A DNA stretch of 64,000 nt from Candidatus Poribacteria bacterium (GCA_958295815.1 OY282374.1:3996682-4060681); one strand, 5' to 3'; shown: positions 43,605 through 50,844, numbered from the stretch's first letter. Notes: a model not told the origin generated them from the letters alone. Numbers and translations: made by a program.

Positions 43605-44675
43605 TTAGGCAGAGACTTTTATTAAGCCTTTTGTACAACCGTCTTCGCGATTGCGTACCTTCGTTATCCCTTCAACAAGTGAATCAAGCGAAAATTCGTG
43701 GCTGATAATTTTGTCCATATTGACATCACCACTTGAAATGAGTTGTACCGCTTCCTCCCAAGTATCGGGCGCGAGCCAAGAGAACCTGATAGTTTTATCC
43801 ATAAGGATCGTATCAAGAATCGGAACCTGCATCACATCTGTATCGCCGGGGAGTCCGAAGATAACAACAGTTGCATGTCTACCGGTAACTTCTAAGGCAG
43901 TGTGTATTGCGTCAAGGGAGCTGGTTGCTGTAATTGCGCGGTCTGCTAATTCACCGTTATTGAGTTCTTGAATTGCAGCCCCTAAGTCTTCAACATAATG
44001 TGGAGAGTTAGTATCACTGACATTGACGACTACATCGGCACCGAGTTCTTTACCACAATCCAAACGATAGTCGCGAGTCCCGACGAGTAGAACGTTTTTC
44101 AAGCCGCGGCTTTTCAGCACTTGCACCATCATCAAACCGATAGGTCCCGGTCCGAAGACGACGGCGGTTTGTCCCGCTTCAGCATTGAGGTTATTGACAG
44201 CATAGAGTCCACAAGCAAGCGGTTCCGTTAGTGCGCCTTGGTCATAAGTGACATTATCGGGCAATTTGACCGTCCAGCGATAGTCAGACACTGCGTATTC
44301 TGCGAAGCCGCCATCAACGCCGACACCAAGGACGCGTTTTTCCGGACACAAATTGGACAACCCTTTTTTGCTCCAGAAGGAATTTGGATTCGATTGGACG
44401 GGGTTAACAACAACTCGGTCGCCGACTTCAAATCCGCCTGTTGTTCCTGCCTCACTACCAACTTCAACGACTTCACCCGTGAATTCGTGTCCGAGGATAA
44501 GGGGTCCTTTGCCATCGTCGGTTTCAAGTGAACTGTTACCGAAATAGTATGCAACATCCGAACCACAGATGCCTACCGAACGGACTTCAACTAACAGGTC
44601 ATTGTCACTGGCTTTCGGTACGGGCCGGTCTTCGAGGCTCATTGATTCGGGTGCATAGAAAATTTGAGATTTCAT
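43605..44675 (-). CDS. Zinc-dependent medium-chain dehydrogenase (sorbitol/threonine dehydrogenase type)
   Basis: 356 residues. Catalytic zinc ligands are Cys37 in VGICGSD and His63-Glu64 in LGHEFTGEVVEVG. The Rossmann segment VVFGPGPIGLMMVQVLKSRG binds NAD(P). The structural-zinc lobe that normally carries four cysteines is reduced to one (NLCPEKRV), as in several sorbitol-dehydrogenase relatives. It oxidises a polyol or hydroxyacid whose identity is unknown. AAGGAGG precedes the ATG and a promoter lies at 44713-44742. It heads the eight-gene run that continues to the cytochrome gene at 36361. Confidence 0.85.
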   Translation of the reverse strand: MKSQIFYAPESMSLEDRPVPKASDNDLLVEVRSVGICGSDVAYYFGNSSLETDDGKGPLILGHEFTGEVVEVGSEAGTTGGFEVGDRVVVNPVQSNPNSFWSKKGLSNLCPEKRVLGVGVDGGFAEYAVSDYRWTVKLPDNVTYDQGALTEPLACGLYAVNNLNAEAGQTAVVFGPGPIGLMMVQVLKSRGLKNVLLVGTRDYRLDCGKELGADVVVNVSDTNSPHYVEDLGAAIQELNNGELADRAITATSSLDAIHTALEVTGRHATVVIFGLPGDTDVMQVPILDTILMDKTIRFSWLAPDTWEEAVQLISSGDVNMDKIISHEFSLDSLVEGITKVRNREDGCTKGLIKVSA

Positions 44676-44712
44676 TATGATTTGCCTCCTTAAGTCTCTA
44701 AAGAATGTTGTT

Positions 44713-44742
44713 ATTTTAGCATATTTGAAATTTAATTTACAA
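44713..44742 (-). promoter_or_regulatory. Promoter of the dehydrogenase-hem operon
   Basis: On the minus strand TTGTAA (complement of 44737-44742), an 18-bp spacer that ends in the extended -10 TGC, then TAAAAT (complement of 44713-44718). The leader to the ATG at 44675 is about 32 nt. No operator repeat was seen. Confidence 0.6.
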
Positions 44743-44792
44743 CGAAATTCAATCCAGGGTTAGCGATATTTTTAAAAAGCGAGATATATCAA

Positions 44793-45635
44793 TTAGAAGA
44801 TAAATCGCATCTCCAAAAACAGCAATCGGCTGCAGAACTCGCCGATAAAGACCGTGATGATCGCAATGAAAAGGAAACCGGTTGCAGCACGCGTTGCACC
44901 AAGCTCGTCGCGGGCGACGGATTTAGGACGCAAGCAATCCCACGTAATGAAATGGAGGAACAGCGTGCCGCCGATACCTATAAGTAGACGCATGCTGAAA
45001 ATGATTTGATAAAAGAGGTTAAAAGAGACAACATCCGTAGACTGCTGTCTGAAAAATAGGTTCAGGCAGAGCAGTAGCATCATACCTAAAAGGGTATAGA
45101 GCAGTCCGCTGTTGAACCGCTTCAGATAGATCACCGGCAAATCGGGGACCACGAGGTACCAGTGCCCAAACCACATGCCAGTATGGACCACACCAAGTAA
45201 GACAGCAGCTGTCAAAAATTGGAGCGGCAGCACAAACATTTCACCGGGGATCTGAACAATTTGAAGGTAACGCTGGGCACTTATAACGATTGATGCTATC
45301 CCGGAAATTGTCCCGCCAAAGAAAAAGATCTGTGTGAGCAATGGTGTTTTGAACCACCATGATAATGTATAAACGAGAACAATGAGAAAGAAACTGATGA
45401 CGGAAATGGATTCGAGGTTCTGCCAGTATCCGAAAAAGTTACGAAATGTGACAGATTGCTGATAAAGGGCAAGGTTTGCACAGCGCGACAAACCGCTCAC
45501 GAGTAGATAGATACCACCCATTAAGCGATAAAAATTTGCTCCCACTAAACCTTTCGGAACAAGGAAAAGGAGAACAAATCCACCAACCCCGAGTTGGCTG
45601 AAAACGAGATAAAAAACGTCAATTATACTGAACAT
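44793..45635 (-). CDS. Polytopic membrane protein of unknown function
   Basis: 280 residues, about eight hydrophobic helices (near 7-27, 36-54, 76-96, 100-119, 135-160, 175-197, 210-230 and 245-270). Aromatic-rich loops and a buried HFITWD segment near residue 230 are visible. It lies where rpoB would be expected downstream of rplL, beyond the rplL terminator, and shows no resemblance to RNA polymerase. The next gene downstream on the same strand is the dehydrogenase at 44675. DmsC/NrfD-type quinone-interacting subunits are a remote possibility by hydropathy only. The ribosome site is poor. Confidence 0.6.
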   Translation of the reverse strand: MFSIIDVFYLVFSQLGVGGFVLLFLVPKGLVGANFYRLMGGIYLLVSGLSRCANLALYQQSVTFRNFFGYWQNLESISVISFFLIVLVYTLSWWFKTPLLTQIFFFGGTISGIASIVISAQRYLQIVQIPGEMFVLPLQFLTAAVLLGVVHTGMWFGHWYLVVPDLPVIYLKRFNSGLLYTLLGMMLLLCLNLFFRQQSTDVVSFNLFYQIIFSMRLLIGIGGTLFLHFITWDCLRPKSVARDELGATRAATGFLFIAIITVFIGEFCSRLLFLEMRFIF

Positions 45636-45691
45636 TCGAACTGGATAAGGGTCGCTTGAAACCGTACCTACATTTGAATAGACTCGTTTTT

Positions 45692-45770
45692 ACGAAAAAG
45701 AAAACCCATTATAGTTCGCTGTAGAGCGATGAATTCGCGCATCGCTATGCTTATGAACCATAATGGGTTT
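45692..45770 (-). terminator. Branched intrinsic terminator after rplL
   Basis: AAACCCATTAT (45702-45712) pairs exactly with ATAATGGGTTT (45760-45770). Inside, GTTC/GAAC continue the arm and AGCGATG/CATCGCT (45724-45730 and 45739-45745) form an inner stem. On the minus strand the outer stem is followed by TTTTCTTTTTCG. It lies about 55 bp past the rplL stop and separates rplL from the membrane protein gene. A smaller hairpin (CTGCCTA/TTAGGCAA) lies directly after rplL near 45798-45815. Confidence 0.75.
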
Positions 45771-45825
45771 ACCTATCTTGCACGTTTTAAGTACGCACTG
45801 CCTATAGTTAGGCAATGTACAAGCC

Positions 45826-46227
45826 TTAGAGAATCTCGACTTCAGCACCGAGTGCTTCAAGCTGCTCTTTTGTTTTCTCGGCATCCTCTTGGGAGACAGC
45901 TTCCTGAATAACGACTGGCGCGGATTCGACTTTCTCTTTTGCTTCCTTCAAGCCGAGTCCAGTAATAGCGCGAACCTCTTTGATAACAGGAATTTTCTTT
46001 CCACCAAAATCTTTGAGTTGAACGTCAAATTCTGTTTTCTCTTCTGGCTCGGCATCTTCTTCTGCGCCTGCAGCGGCGGCAGCTGGCATCATCCCTGGCA
46101 TAGCGACTGCCGGGGCAGCTGATGCGCTGACACCAAATTTATCTTCCAAGGCTTTGACCAATTCGGAAAGCTCCAAAACGGTCATACTGCTAATTTCTTC
46201 AATCAATTTTTCCATATCTGCGGCCAT
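45826..46227 (-). CDS. rplL: 50S ribosomal protein L7/L12
   Basis: 133 residues. The N-terminal dimerisation helices (IEEISSMTVLELSELVKALE) are followed by an Ala/Glu/Pro-rich hinge, and then by the factor-binding domain with EFDVQLKDFGGKKIPVIKEV and GLGLKEAKEKVESAP. It forms the ribosomal stalk that recruits elongation factors. AGGAAGGA precedes the ATG. A 130-bp spacer with a 7-bp hairpin separates it from rplJ, and a branched terminator follows. rpoB does not follow, unlike in most bacteria. Confidence 0.97.
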   Translation of the reverse strand: MAADMEKLIEEISSMTVLELSELVKALEDKFGVSASAAPAVAMPGMMPAAAAAGAEEDAEPEEKTEFDVQLKDFGGKKIPVIKEVRAITGLGLKEAKEKVESAPVVIQEAVSQEDAEKTKEQLEALGAEVEIL

Positions 46228-46336
46228 GCTTGTATCCTTCCTTTGAATAGTACCAAATTAACTTGATGAGGGGTTCTCTGATCAAGCAATGCGGGGTTAA
46301 GTCGTAGTGACTCAATCTCCCGGCTATATTTAGTAT

Positions 46337-46353
46337 AGGTGCAGCGTGCACCT
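46337..46353 (-). other. Hairpin in the rplJ-rplL spacer
   Basis: AGGTGCA (46337-46343) pairs with TGCACCT (46347-46353) around a 3-nt loop, starting 5 bp after the rplJ stop. It has no T-run. Position suggests an mRNA-processing or partial-attenuation site that helps set the higher L12:L10 ratio, as in other rplJL operons. That role is inference. Confidence 0.45.
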
Positions 46354-46357
46354 TATG

Positions 46358-46924
46358 TTAGGCGTTTTCCGCCTCTTTCTTTTGGTCAGCAACCTGTGTT
46401 AGGACCGAGGCTATCTGACGTATTGTTCCACTAAGTACATTCACCATCCCTGTGATGGGTGAACCTTGATGTAAGGTGTTGACAAGTCCGGTGAGGGGTG
46501 CGCCGATAGTCCCGACAGTGCGGGCAATCAAGACCTCTCGTGACGGCATATCTTGGAGGGCTTCAACGCCTGCTGCGTCAACCACCCGTGTCCCGAGAAT
46601 TCCGCCTTTAACCTTAAAATTCTCGTGTTCTTTGCCAAATTCGAGCAAAATTTTTGACGACGCCGCTGGATCTATACTGGTGGCGAGGGCTGTATTTCCC
46701 TTGAGATAAGGTTCCAAGCCTTCAATACCCCTCTCCTGCGCGACGACATTCACCAATGTGTTTTTGCAGACTCTATACCGGACCTCCGCTGCCCGGAGCT
46801 GATTTCGAAGTTCATTCACTTCGTCAACAGTAAGCCCCTGAAAGTCCGCCAAGAGAACAACATCAGCACTGTCAAAAAGCTCTCGAATTTGTTCTACCTG
46901 CTGAACGTTTGCCTGATTCGGCAT
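46358..46924 (-). CDS. rplJ: 50S ribosomal protein L10
   Basis: 188 residues. VVLLADFQGLTVDEVNELRNQLRAAEVRYRVCKNTL in the N-terminal half (quoted in part) and LTGLVNTLHQGSPITGMVNVL in the C-terminal half are L10 signatures. The C-terminal helix anchors L7/L12 dimers and L10 binds 23S rRNA. The AAAGGAG ribosome site is close to the ATG. It is preceded by its own promoter and a leader with an attenuator-like hairpin, so L10 and L12 can be regulated apart from rplKA. Confidence 0.5.
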   Translation of the reverse strand: MPNQANVQQVEQIRELFDSADVVLLADFQGLTVDEVNELRNQLRAAEVRYRVCKNTLVNVVAQERGIEGLEPYLKGNTALATSIDPAASSKILLEFGKEHENFKVKGGILGTRVVDAAGVEALQDMPSREVLIARTVGTIGAPLTGLVNTLHQGSPITGMVNVLSGTIRQIASVLTQVADQKKEAENA

Positions 46925-47166
46925 GTGTCAGCTCCTTTCTGCTTGTGTTGTATATAATACCTGATTCCTTACAAACTGTTTAATTTGACATATACGACAT
47001 GAAAAAAGCCCCCAGGCTGCTGGAGGCTCACATCAATGGCAAACAAAGAAATTTCTCGAACGGTTTACCAGAGAAATCCGCTGTTGTTCTATTCCATTCA
47101 AGCCTCAGTAGGCAATTAAGCCGATGGCACCTACGGTCTACGACTCTATTCAGTTGTAGGGAAATA
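46925..47166 (-). promoter_or_regulatory. L10 leader of the rplJL operon
   Basis: The 242-nt leader runs from the predicted start near 47166 to the rplJ ATG. It can fold into several helices and contains a 9-bp terminator hairpin (47002-47028). Autogenous control of rplJL by the L10-L12 complex binding such a leader is known in E. coli and Bacillus. The sequence here supports an attenuation version: anti-terminator pairing would need to involve the TGAGGCTTGAAT segment (complement of about 47097-47108), which shares GAGGCT with the terminator stem's partner. That detail is inference. Confidence 0.65.
47002..47028 (-). terminator. Attenuator hairpin in the L10 leader
   Basis: On the minus strand AGCCTCCAG (complement of 47020-47028), loop CAGC, then CTGGGGGCT (complement of 47007-47015, one G-T pair), followed directly by TTTTTT (complement of 47002-47007). 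It lies about 80 nt upstream of the rplJ ATG, downstream of the rplJ promoter, so it would terminate leader transcripts unless an alternative fold forms. Confidence 0.8.
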
Positions 47167-47172
47167 TTGCCT

Positions 47173-47201
47173 ATAATATTAGCACGCTACGAGTTTTACA
47201 A
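47173..47201 (-). promoter_or_regulatory. Internal promoter of rplJL
   Basis: On the minus strand TTGTAA (complement of 47196-47201), a 17-bp spacer, then TATTAT (complement of 47173-47178). The -35 box overlaps the last codons and stop of rplA, so rplJL can be transcribed on its own. Confidence 0.55.
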
Positions 47202-47894
47202 AAATTCCTGCGGATCTATCCGGATACCGGCACCCATTGTTGATGAAATTGCCACACTCCGAATATATCTGCCTTTCACGGAGGACGGTCGAGAGGCAAC
47301 AAGTGCCCCCATGACTGCGTTGAGATTCCCTTTAATGCCTTCTTCTTCAAAAGAGACTTTACCGATTGGAACGTGAATGATGCCAGATGCTCGTTCTATT
47401 CTGTATTCGATCTGTCCTGCCTTGATACTCTGGAGGGCTTCCTCAACATCCATTGTAACAGTCCCTGCCTTAGCGTTAGGCATTAACCCGCGCGGTCCAA
47501 GGATACGCCCGAGTTTTGGCATAATACTCCGCATCAAATCGGGTGTTGCTATTGCTGCGTCAAACTCAAGCCATCCATCAGCAATTTTATCTACCAACTC
47601 GTCTGTTCCGACAAAATCTGCTCCGGCCTCTTCGGCTTGTCGTGCCGGATCACCTTGGGCGAAGACGACAACACGGACAGATTTACCAGTCCCATGTGGA
47701 AGTGCAACAGTGCCGCGGATATTCTGGTCTGCCTGTCGTGCATCCACACCAAGACGTGATGCCAAATCTATTGTCTCATCAAACTTTGCCGTACCGGTTT
47801 TTTTTATGAGCGAGACCGCTTCATCAACAGTATGAAGTTTTAACCTATCCACCTGTTCTTTAGCTTCGCGATATCGTTTCCCTTTTTTCGCCAT
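47196..47894 (-). CDS. rplA: 50S ribosomal protein L1
   Basis: 232 residues. AKKGKRYREAKEQVD starts the protein and TAKFDETIDLASRLGVD is the conserved N-terminal RNA-binding strand. LGRILGPRGLMPNAKAGTV (residues about 130-148) is the L1 signature. L1 forms the mobile stalk at the E site and represses its own operon by binding mRNA. GGAGAG precedes the ATG. It is 99 bp downstream of rplK. Its last codons hold the -35 box of the rplJ promoter. Confidence 0.97.
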   Translation of the reverse strand: MAKKGKRYREAKEQVDRLKLHTVDEAVSLIKKTGTAKFDETIDLASRLGVDARQADQNIRGTVALPHGTGKSVRVVVFAQGDPARQAEEAGADFVGTDELVDKIADGWLEFDAAIATPDLMRSIMPKLGRILGPRGLMPNAKAGTVTMDVEEALQSIKAGQIEYRIERASGIIHVPIGKVSFEEEGIKGNLNAVMGALVASRPSSVKGRYIRSVAISSTMGAGIRIDPQEFL

Positions 47895-47993
47895 GTTGCT
47901 CTCCGATAATCACGGGGTGTCTTCTACACGCCGCGTTTCAAAGCGAGTTTCCTTGTATGCCAAAATACTATAGATTGCCCATACTGAAACACG

Positions 47994-48416
47994 CTATTCA
48001 ATAGTAAGTCCCATACTACGAGCAGTGCCTTCTATCATCCGCGTCGCAGCCTCTAAATCTGTAGTATTCAAATCAGGCAATTTTATCTGTGCAATCTCGC
48101 GAATCTGTTCCATGTTGACGGAGGCGACCTTGTTTCGATTCGGTTCACCTGAACCTTTAGCGATCTTTGCTGCGGATTTCAATAAGATTGCGGCGGGTGG
48201 CGACTTTACGCTGAACGTAAAAGATCTATCACTATAACAAGTAATAACCGTTGTGACCACCATGCCGGTTTGATGCTGCGTTTGGGCATTAAAGGACTTG
48301 ATAAACTCTTGTAGATTAATCATATAAGGCGCGAGGCTTGGACCGACGGGCGGTTGTGGTGTTGCCTGTCCTGATACCAATTGGAGTTTAACTTCACCTG
48401 CCACTTTTTTTGCCAT
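47994..48416 (-). CDS. rplK: 50S ribosomal protein L11
   Basis: 140 residues, normal length. VKLQLVSGQATPQPPVGPSL (residues 9-28) and the C-terminal MIEGTARSMGL are L11 signatures; the family signature around KSPPAAILLKSAA is intact, so thiostrepton/GTPase-centre binding should be normal. Many L11 proteins have AGPATPAPPVGPALG, and here SGQATP replaces AGPATP. It binds the GTPase centre of 23S rRNA and is needed for stringent-response activation by RelA. AGGA precedes the ATG. It is 63 bp downstream of nusG. Confidence 0.97.
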   Translation of the reverse strand: MAKKVAGEVKLQLVSGQATPQPPVGPSLAPYMINLQEFIKSFNAQTQHQTGMVVTTVITCYSDRSFTFSVKSPPAAILLKSAAKIAKGSGEPNRNKVASVNMEQIREIAQIKLPDLNTTDLEAATRMIEGTARSMGLTIE

Positions 48417-48479
48417 TGTTCTTCCTGTCCTGGATTATGTGAATTCTACGGTGTATGTACAAAAGCACACCGTTTAGTT

Positions 48480-49058
48480 TTAGTTCAACTGCTCAACTTC
48501 AAGAATCCCCAAGTCAACAGACGTTGAGCGCCCAAAAAGCGAAATACTGAGACGCAAACGATGATGTACCATGTCAACTTCTTCAATTTCGCCCGGAAAT
48601 CCACTGAAGGGACCATTTATCACCTTCACCTTATCACCTACGTCGTACTCGACCAATGGTGTCGGTGGGACTTCCTCTTCCTCGGTTGACATCTGCAACA
48701 TCGCCTCGACATCTTCAGGGCTCAGGGGCGATGGATGTGCAGGCGGGCCCAAGAAATTCATAACGCCCGGGGTCTCTTGTATGAGCGTCCAACTTTTCTG
48801 CCCAATCTGACTATCAACATGTGGACCCAGTTCATGAGTGGTATTAATAAGGACATATCCGGGATAAGACGGACGAATGCTAACTTTACGCTGACTGTCT
48901 TTTACCTCCACCACTTCGGTTTCGGGGACATTGACTTGCAAAATATCGTCCTGTAACTCTTCTCTTGCAATCATGTTGTCAAGACTGAGTTTAACCTTTT
49001 TTTCATGTCCTGTATATATCTGAACAACGTACCAGTATCCATCCATATTCTGATTCAC
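48480..49058 (-). CDS. nusG: Transcription termination/antitermination factor NusG
   Basis: 192 residues from GTG 49058; an ATG at 49046 is an alternative and neither has a clear ribosome site. YWYVVQIYTGHEKKVKLSL starts the NGN domain (about 6-115), and VGDKVKVINGPFSGFPGEIEEV (about 145-166) is the KOW domain. NusG binds RNA polymerase and couples transcription to Rho or to the ribosome. A PPTP-rich acidic linker (STEEEEVPPTPL) between the domains is a few residues longer than usual. It is 36 bp after the secE stop, in the canonical secE-nusG-rplK order. Confidence 0.96.
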   Translation of the reverse strand: MNQNMDGYWYVVQIYTGHEKKVKLSLDNMIAREELQDDILQVNVPETEVVEVKDSQRKVSIRPSYPGYVLINTTHELGPHVDSQIGQKSWTLIQETPGVMNFLGPPAHPSPLSPEDVEAMLQMSTEEEEVPPTPLVEYDVGDKVKVINGPFSGFPGEIEEVDMVHHRLRLSISLFGRSTSVDLGILEVEQLN

Positions 49059-49094
49059 GATTATGTCAATTGCGATGTTAAAAATCCAAAGCCG

Positions 49095-49532
49095 TTAGCG
49101 AATAAAAAGTGCTCTAAGAAAAGCCATACCGAAACCCTCAAGAGAAGTGCTCAAGGCATATTGACTTACAAGAACAGCAATTAAAGGGATACAAGCTATC
49201 GCCGTCCCAATCAACTTTCGATTTTTCTCGTTTCCGAAGAACGAGGTATCAGAGGCAGCATTTGCTTCCCTACTACTCTGAGGTTGGTTTTCCCAGCTCC
49301 TCACGAAAAAGAAAGTGAGAATTGGAAGTGCTACCAAAACGAGCCAACTTAACGGACTATTCCACTTAGGAAAAGCAGAATTACCGTCCACTAATCCGAT
49401 GAAAAGCCCCAACAATGCGGATGCGACAATAACAGTAATGGTGCTGCCTTGAACCTCTTTCGCGTCAGGCTTCGACACCTTCTGCCATTCCAGATTAATT
49501 CCCTGAATGTAGTTTTTTAAACGAGCTATCAT
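49095..49532 (-). CDS. secE: SecE preprotein translocase subunit, extended
   Basis: 145 residues from the ATG at 49532. Upstream in-frame codons to 49574 overlap tRNA-Trp and are rejected. The N-terminal GINLEWQKVSKPDAKEV (10-26) is the SecE amphipathic signature, followed by TVIVASALLGLFIGLVD, the conserved helix. Standard short SecE ends soon after. Here about 90 more residues add two further hydrophobic helices (about 60-78 and 108-126) with a polar linker. The position between tRNA-Trp and nusG confirms the identity. SecE clamps SecY in the inner-membrane channel. The role of the extension is unknown. Confidence 0.88.
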   Translation of the reverse strand: MIARLKNYIQGINLEWQKVSKPDAKEVQGSTITVIVASALLGLFIGLVDGNSAFPKWNSPLSWLVLVALPILTFFFVRSWENQPQSSREANAASDTSFFGNEKNRKLIGTAIACIPLIAVLVSQYALSTSLEGFGMAFLRALFIR

Positions 49533-49544
49533 AAGGTTAAAAGG

Positions 49545-49618
49545 CAGGCCAGGAGGGATTCGAACCCCCAACATTCGGTTTTGGAGACCGACGCTCTAGC
49601 CGTTGGAGCTACTGGCCT
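49545..49618 (-). tRNA. trnW: tRNA-Trp (CCA anticodon)
   Basis: 74 nt. The acceptor AGGCCAG pairs with CTGGCCT, the anticodon loop is CTCCAAA (anticodon CCA), and the T loop is TTCGAAT. Discriminator base is G, as expected for bacterial tRNA-Trp. The 3' CCA is not encoded. It lies just upstream of secE, the usual place for this tRNA. Confidence 0.95.
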
Positions 49619-49700
49619 GCAAGTATCTCATAGATCCATACACACTTAAGCAAGAAAATCTCATGCTTAAAGCGATGTTGTTTACGGTACATCTAAAAGG

Positions 49701-49853
49701 CTATCGTGTCTCTTTATGGTCTGTATGCTTTCGGCAGAACCGACAGTATTTCTTCCGTTCGTACCGATTTTGATTCTTTCGGCGGTCGCGGGTTGTCACA
49801 TAATTTCGCCGATTGCATGCATCACAGGCTAATGTTACAATGTCTCTGGGCAT
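49701..49853 (-). CDS. rpmG: 50S ribosomal protein L33 (zinc-binding form)
   Basis: 50 residues. The product starts MPRDIVTLACDACNRRNY and contains KNQNRYERKKYCRFCRKHT. Two CxxC pairs (CDAC and CRFC) form the zinc ribbon of the C+ type of L33. L33 binds the E-site region of the 50S subunit. The small gene sits between tRNA-Thr and tRNA-Trp, the place it has in many bacteria (tuf-rpmG-trnW-secE). The tuf gene that normally precedes it is absent. The ribosome site is weak. Confidence 0.95.
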   Translation of the reverse strand: MPRDIVTLACDACNRRNYVTTRDRRKNQNRYERKKYCRFCRKHTDHKETR

Positions 49854-49881
49854 AATAAACGCTCTACTTTCAGTTAGGTGA

Positions 49882-49954
<73 letters not shown>

Positions 49955-49974
49955 ACAAACAAAAAACACCAACA

Positions 49975-50047
49975 AGCGGGAGACGGGATTTGAACCCGCG
50001 ACGCATGGCTTGGAAGGCCAATGCTCTACCAGCTGAGCTACTCCCGC
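49975..50047 (-). tRNA. trnG: tRNA-Gly (UCC anticodon)
   Basis: 73 nt. Acceptor GCGGGAG pairs with CTCCCGC; the anticodon loop CTTCCAA carries TCC; the T loop is TTCAAAT. The discriminator base is T, usual for bacterial tRNA-Gly. CCA is not encoded. Confidence 0.95.
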
Positions 50048-50193
50048 AGAATATCAATAATAACGCGGTGTATGGCTGAGGGACGGTGCCTTACCTAAAA
50101 AACGAAACCGCTTTAGCAACACGGTAAACCTGTAGGATGCACCGTAAATTAAAACGCTCTGATAATACCACCTTAGTATAGTAGCATAACAGA

Positions 50194-50275
50194 TGGGGGC
50201 AGATGGATTCGAACCACCGTAGGCATAGCCAACAGATTTACAGTCTGCCCTATTTGACCGCTCTAGCATACCCCC
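50194..50275 (-). tRNA. trnY: tRNA-Tyr (GUA anticodon)
   Basis: 82 nt with a long class II variable arm. The acceptor starts GGGGGTA; the anticodon loop CTGTAAA carries GTA; the T loop is TTCGAAT; discriminator A. CCA is not encoded. About 145 nt of spacer without a gene separate it from tRNA-Gly. Confidence 0.95.
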
Positions 50276-50283
50276 AATATCAA

Positions 50284-50355
50284 GGCTGACGAGAGGAATC
50301 GAACCTCCAACCTAGTGATTACAAATCACTTGCTCTACCATTGAGCCACGTCAGC
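50284..50355 (-). tRNA. trnT: tRNA-Thr (UGU anticodon)
   Basis: 72 nt. Acceptor GCTGACG pairs with CGTCAGC; the anticodon loop TTTGTAA carries TGT; the T loop is TTCGATT. The discriminator base reads C, as in the other tRNA-Thr. CCA is not encoded. It is the first gene of the array, directly after the consensus promoter. Confidence 0.95.
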
Positions 50356-50367
50356 AAATACCTTTTA

Positions 50368-50396
50368 ATTATACCCACTTTATTGTAGAATGTCAA
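50368..50396 (-). promoter_or_regulatory. Consensus promoter of the tRNA-rpmG-secE array
   Basis: On the minus strand TTGACA (complement of 50391-50396), a 17-bp spacer, then TATAAT (complement of 50368-50373), a perfect sigma-70 match. The start point lies about 6 nt upstream of tRNA-Thr(UGU). The sequence GGTATAATTAA around the -10 box recurs at two other promoters in the window. Confidence 0.9.
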
Positions 50397-50421
50397 GTGA
50401 TTTTTCTTTTTTACCGAGACG

Positions 50422-50439
50422 TGCTTTCAATAGAAAGCA
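50422..50439 (-). other. Hairpin downstream of rpoZ
   Basis: TGCTTTC (50422-50428) pairs with GAAAGCA (50433-50439) around a 4-nt loop, 8 bp past the rpoZ stop. On the minus strand no T-run follows, so termination is not assured. It lies just upstream of the tRNA promoter. Confidence 0.4.
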
Positions 50440-50447
50440 TCTGCAAG

Positions 50448-50795
50448 TTAGAGCCCTTCTTCGGGTTCCTCTTTTTCAGCATCCTGCTCCCCTTCATGAA
50501 CGACTTCTTCACCAAATATATCGCTGCCATCATCTGAATCCTGAGGATCCGTAAAAATTGATGGTGGGCTGGAATCCGGCACCTTCGCTTCGGTCTGTTC
50601 ATAACTAAGTTTCCCGTCAATCAATTCTTGTGTAGCAATAGCGACCGGTTTTTGTTTTTTATTCGCTACACTCGAAGGGATAATCGGTAAACCGTCCGCA
50701 TTTATTTGACGCGCACGTTTCGCAACAACATTCACTGCAAGATATTTATTTTCCACTGTCTTCACCAAATCCTCATTGTAAACCACTTCATTCAT
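50448..50795 (-). CDS. rpoZ: RNA polymerase omega subunit
   Basis: 115 residues from the ATG at 50795, preceded by GAGGGG; an upstream in-frame ATG at 50810 is less likely. KYLAVNVVAKRARQINAD is the omega signature that contacts the beta-prime C-terminus. VAIATQELIDGKLSYE is the second conserved segment. The C-terminal 45 residues are a highly acidic tail (DSDDGSDIF, EEEPEEGL-like) longer than in E. coli. Omega helps assemble RNA polymerase and mediates ppGpp effects. It has its own promoter, divergent from mqnC. Confidence 0.88.
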   Translation of the reverse strand: MNEVVYNEDLVKTVENKYLAVNVVAKRARQINADGLPIIPSSVANKKQKPVAIATQELIDGKLSYEQTEAKVPDSSPPSIFTDPQDSDDGSDIFGEEVVHEGEQDAEKEEPEEGL

Positions 50796-50844
50796 TGCGA
50801 TTCCCCTCATTAGGTACGGGTGATTAGATCAAGAACACTTATTA

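Noticed and set aside
45729..45911. 60-codon plus-strand frame over the rplL terminator
   Set aside because: It runs through the branched terminator hairpin and into rplL antisense, so it is not a gene.
49533..49574. N-terminal extension of SecE
   Set aside because: These codons overlap the tRNA-Trp gene, and the conserved SecE sequence begins after the ATG at 49532.
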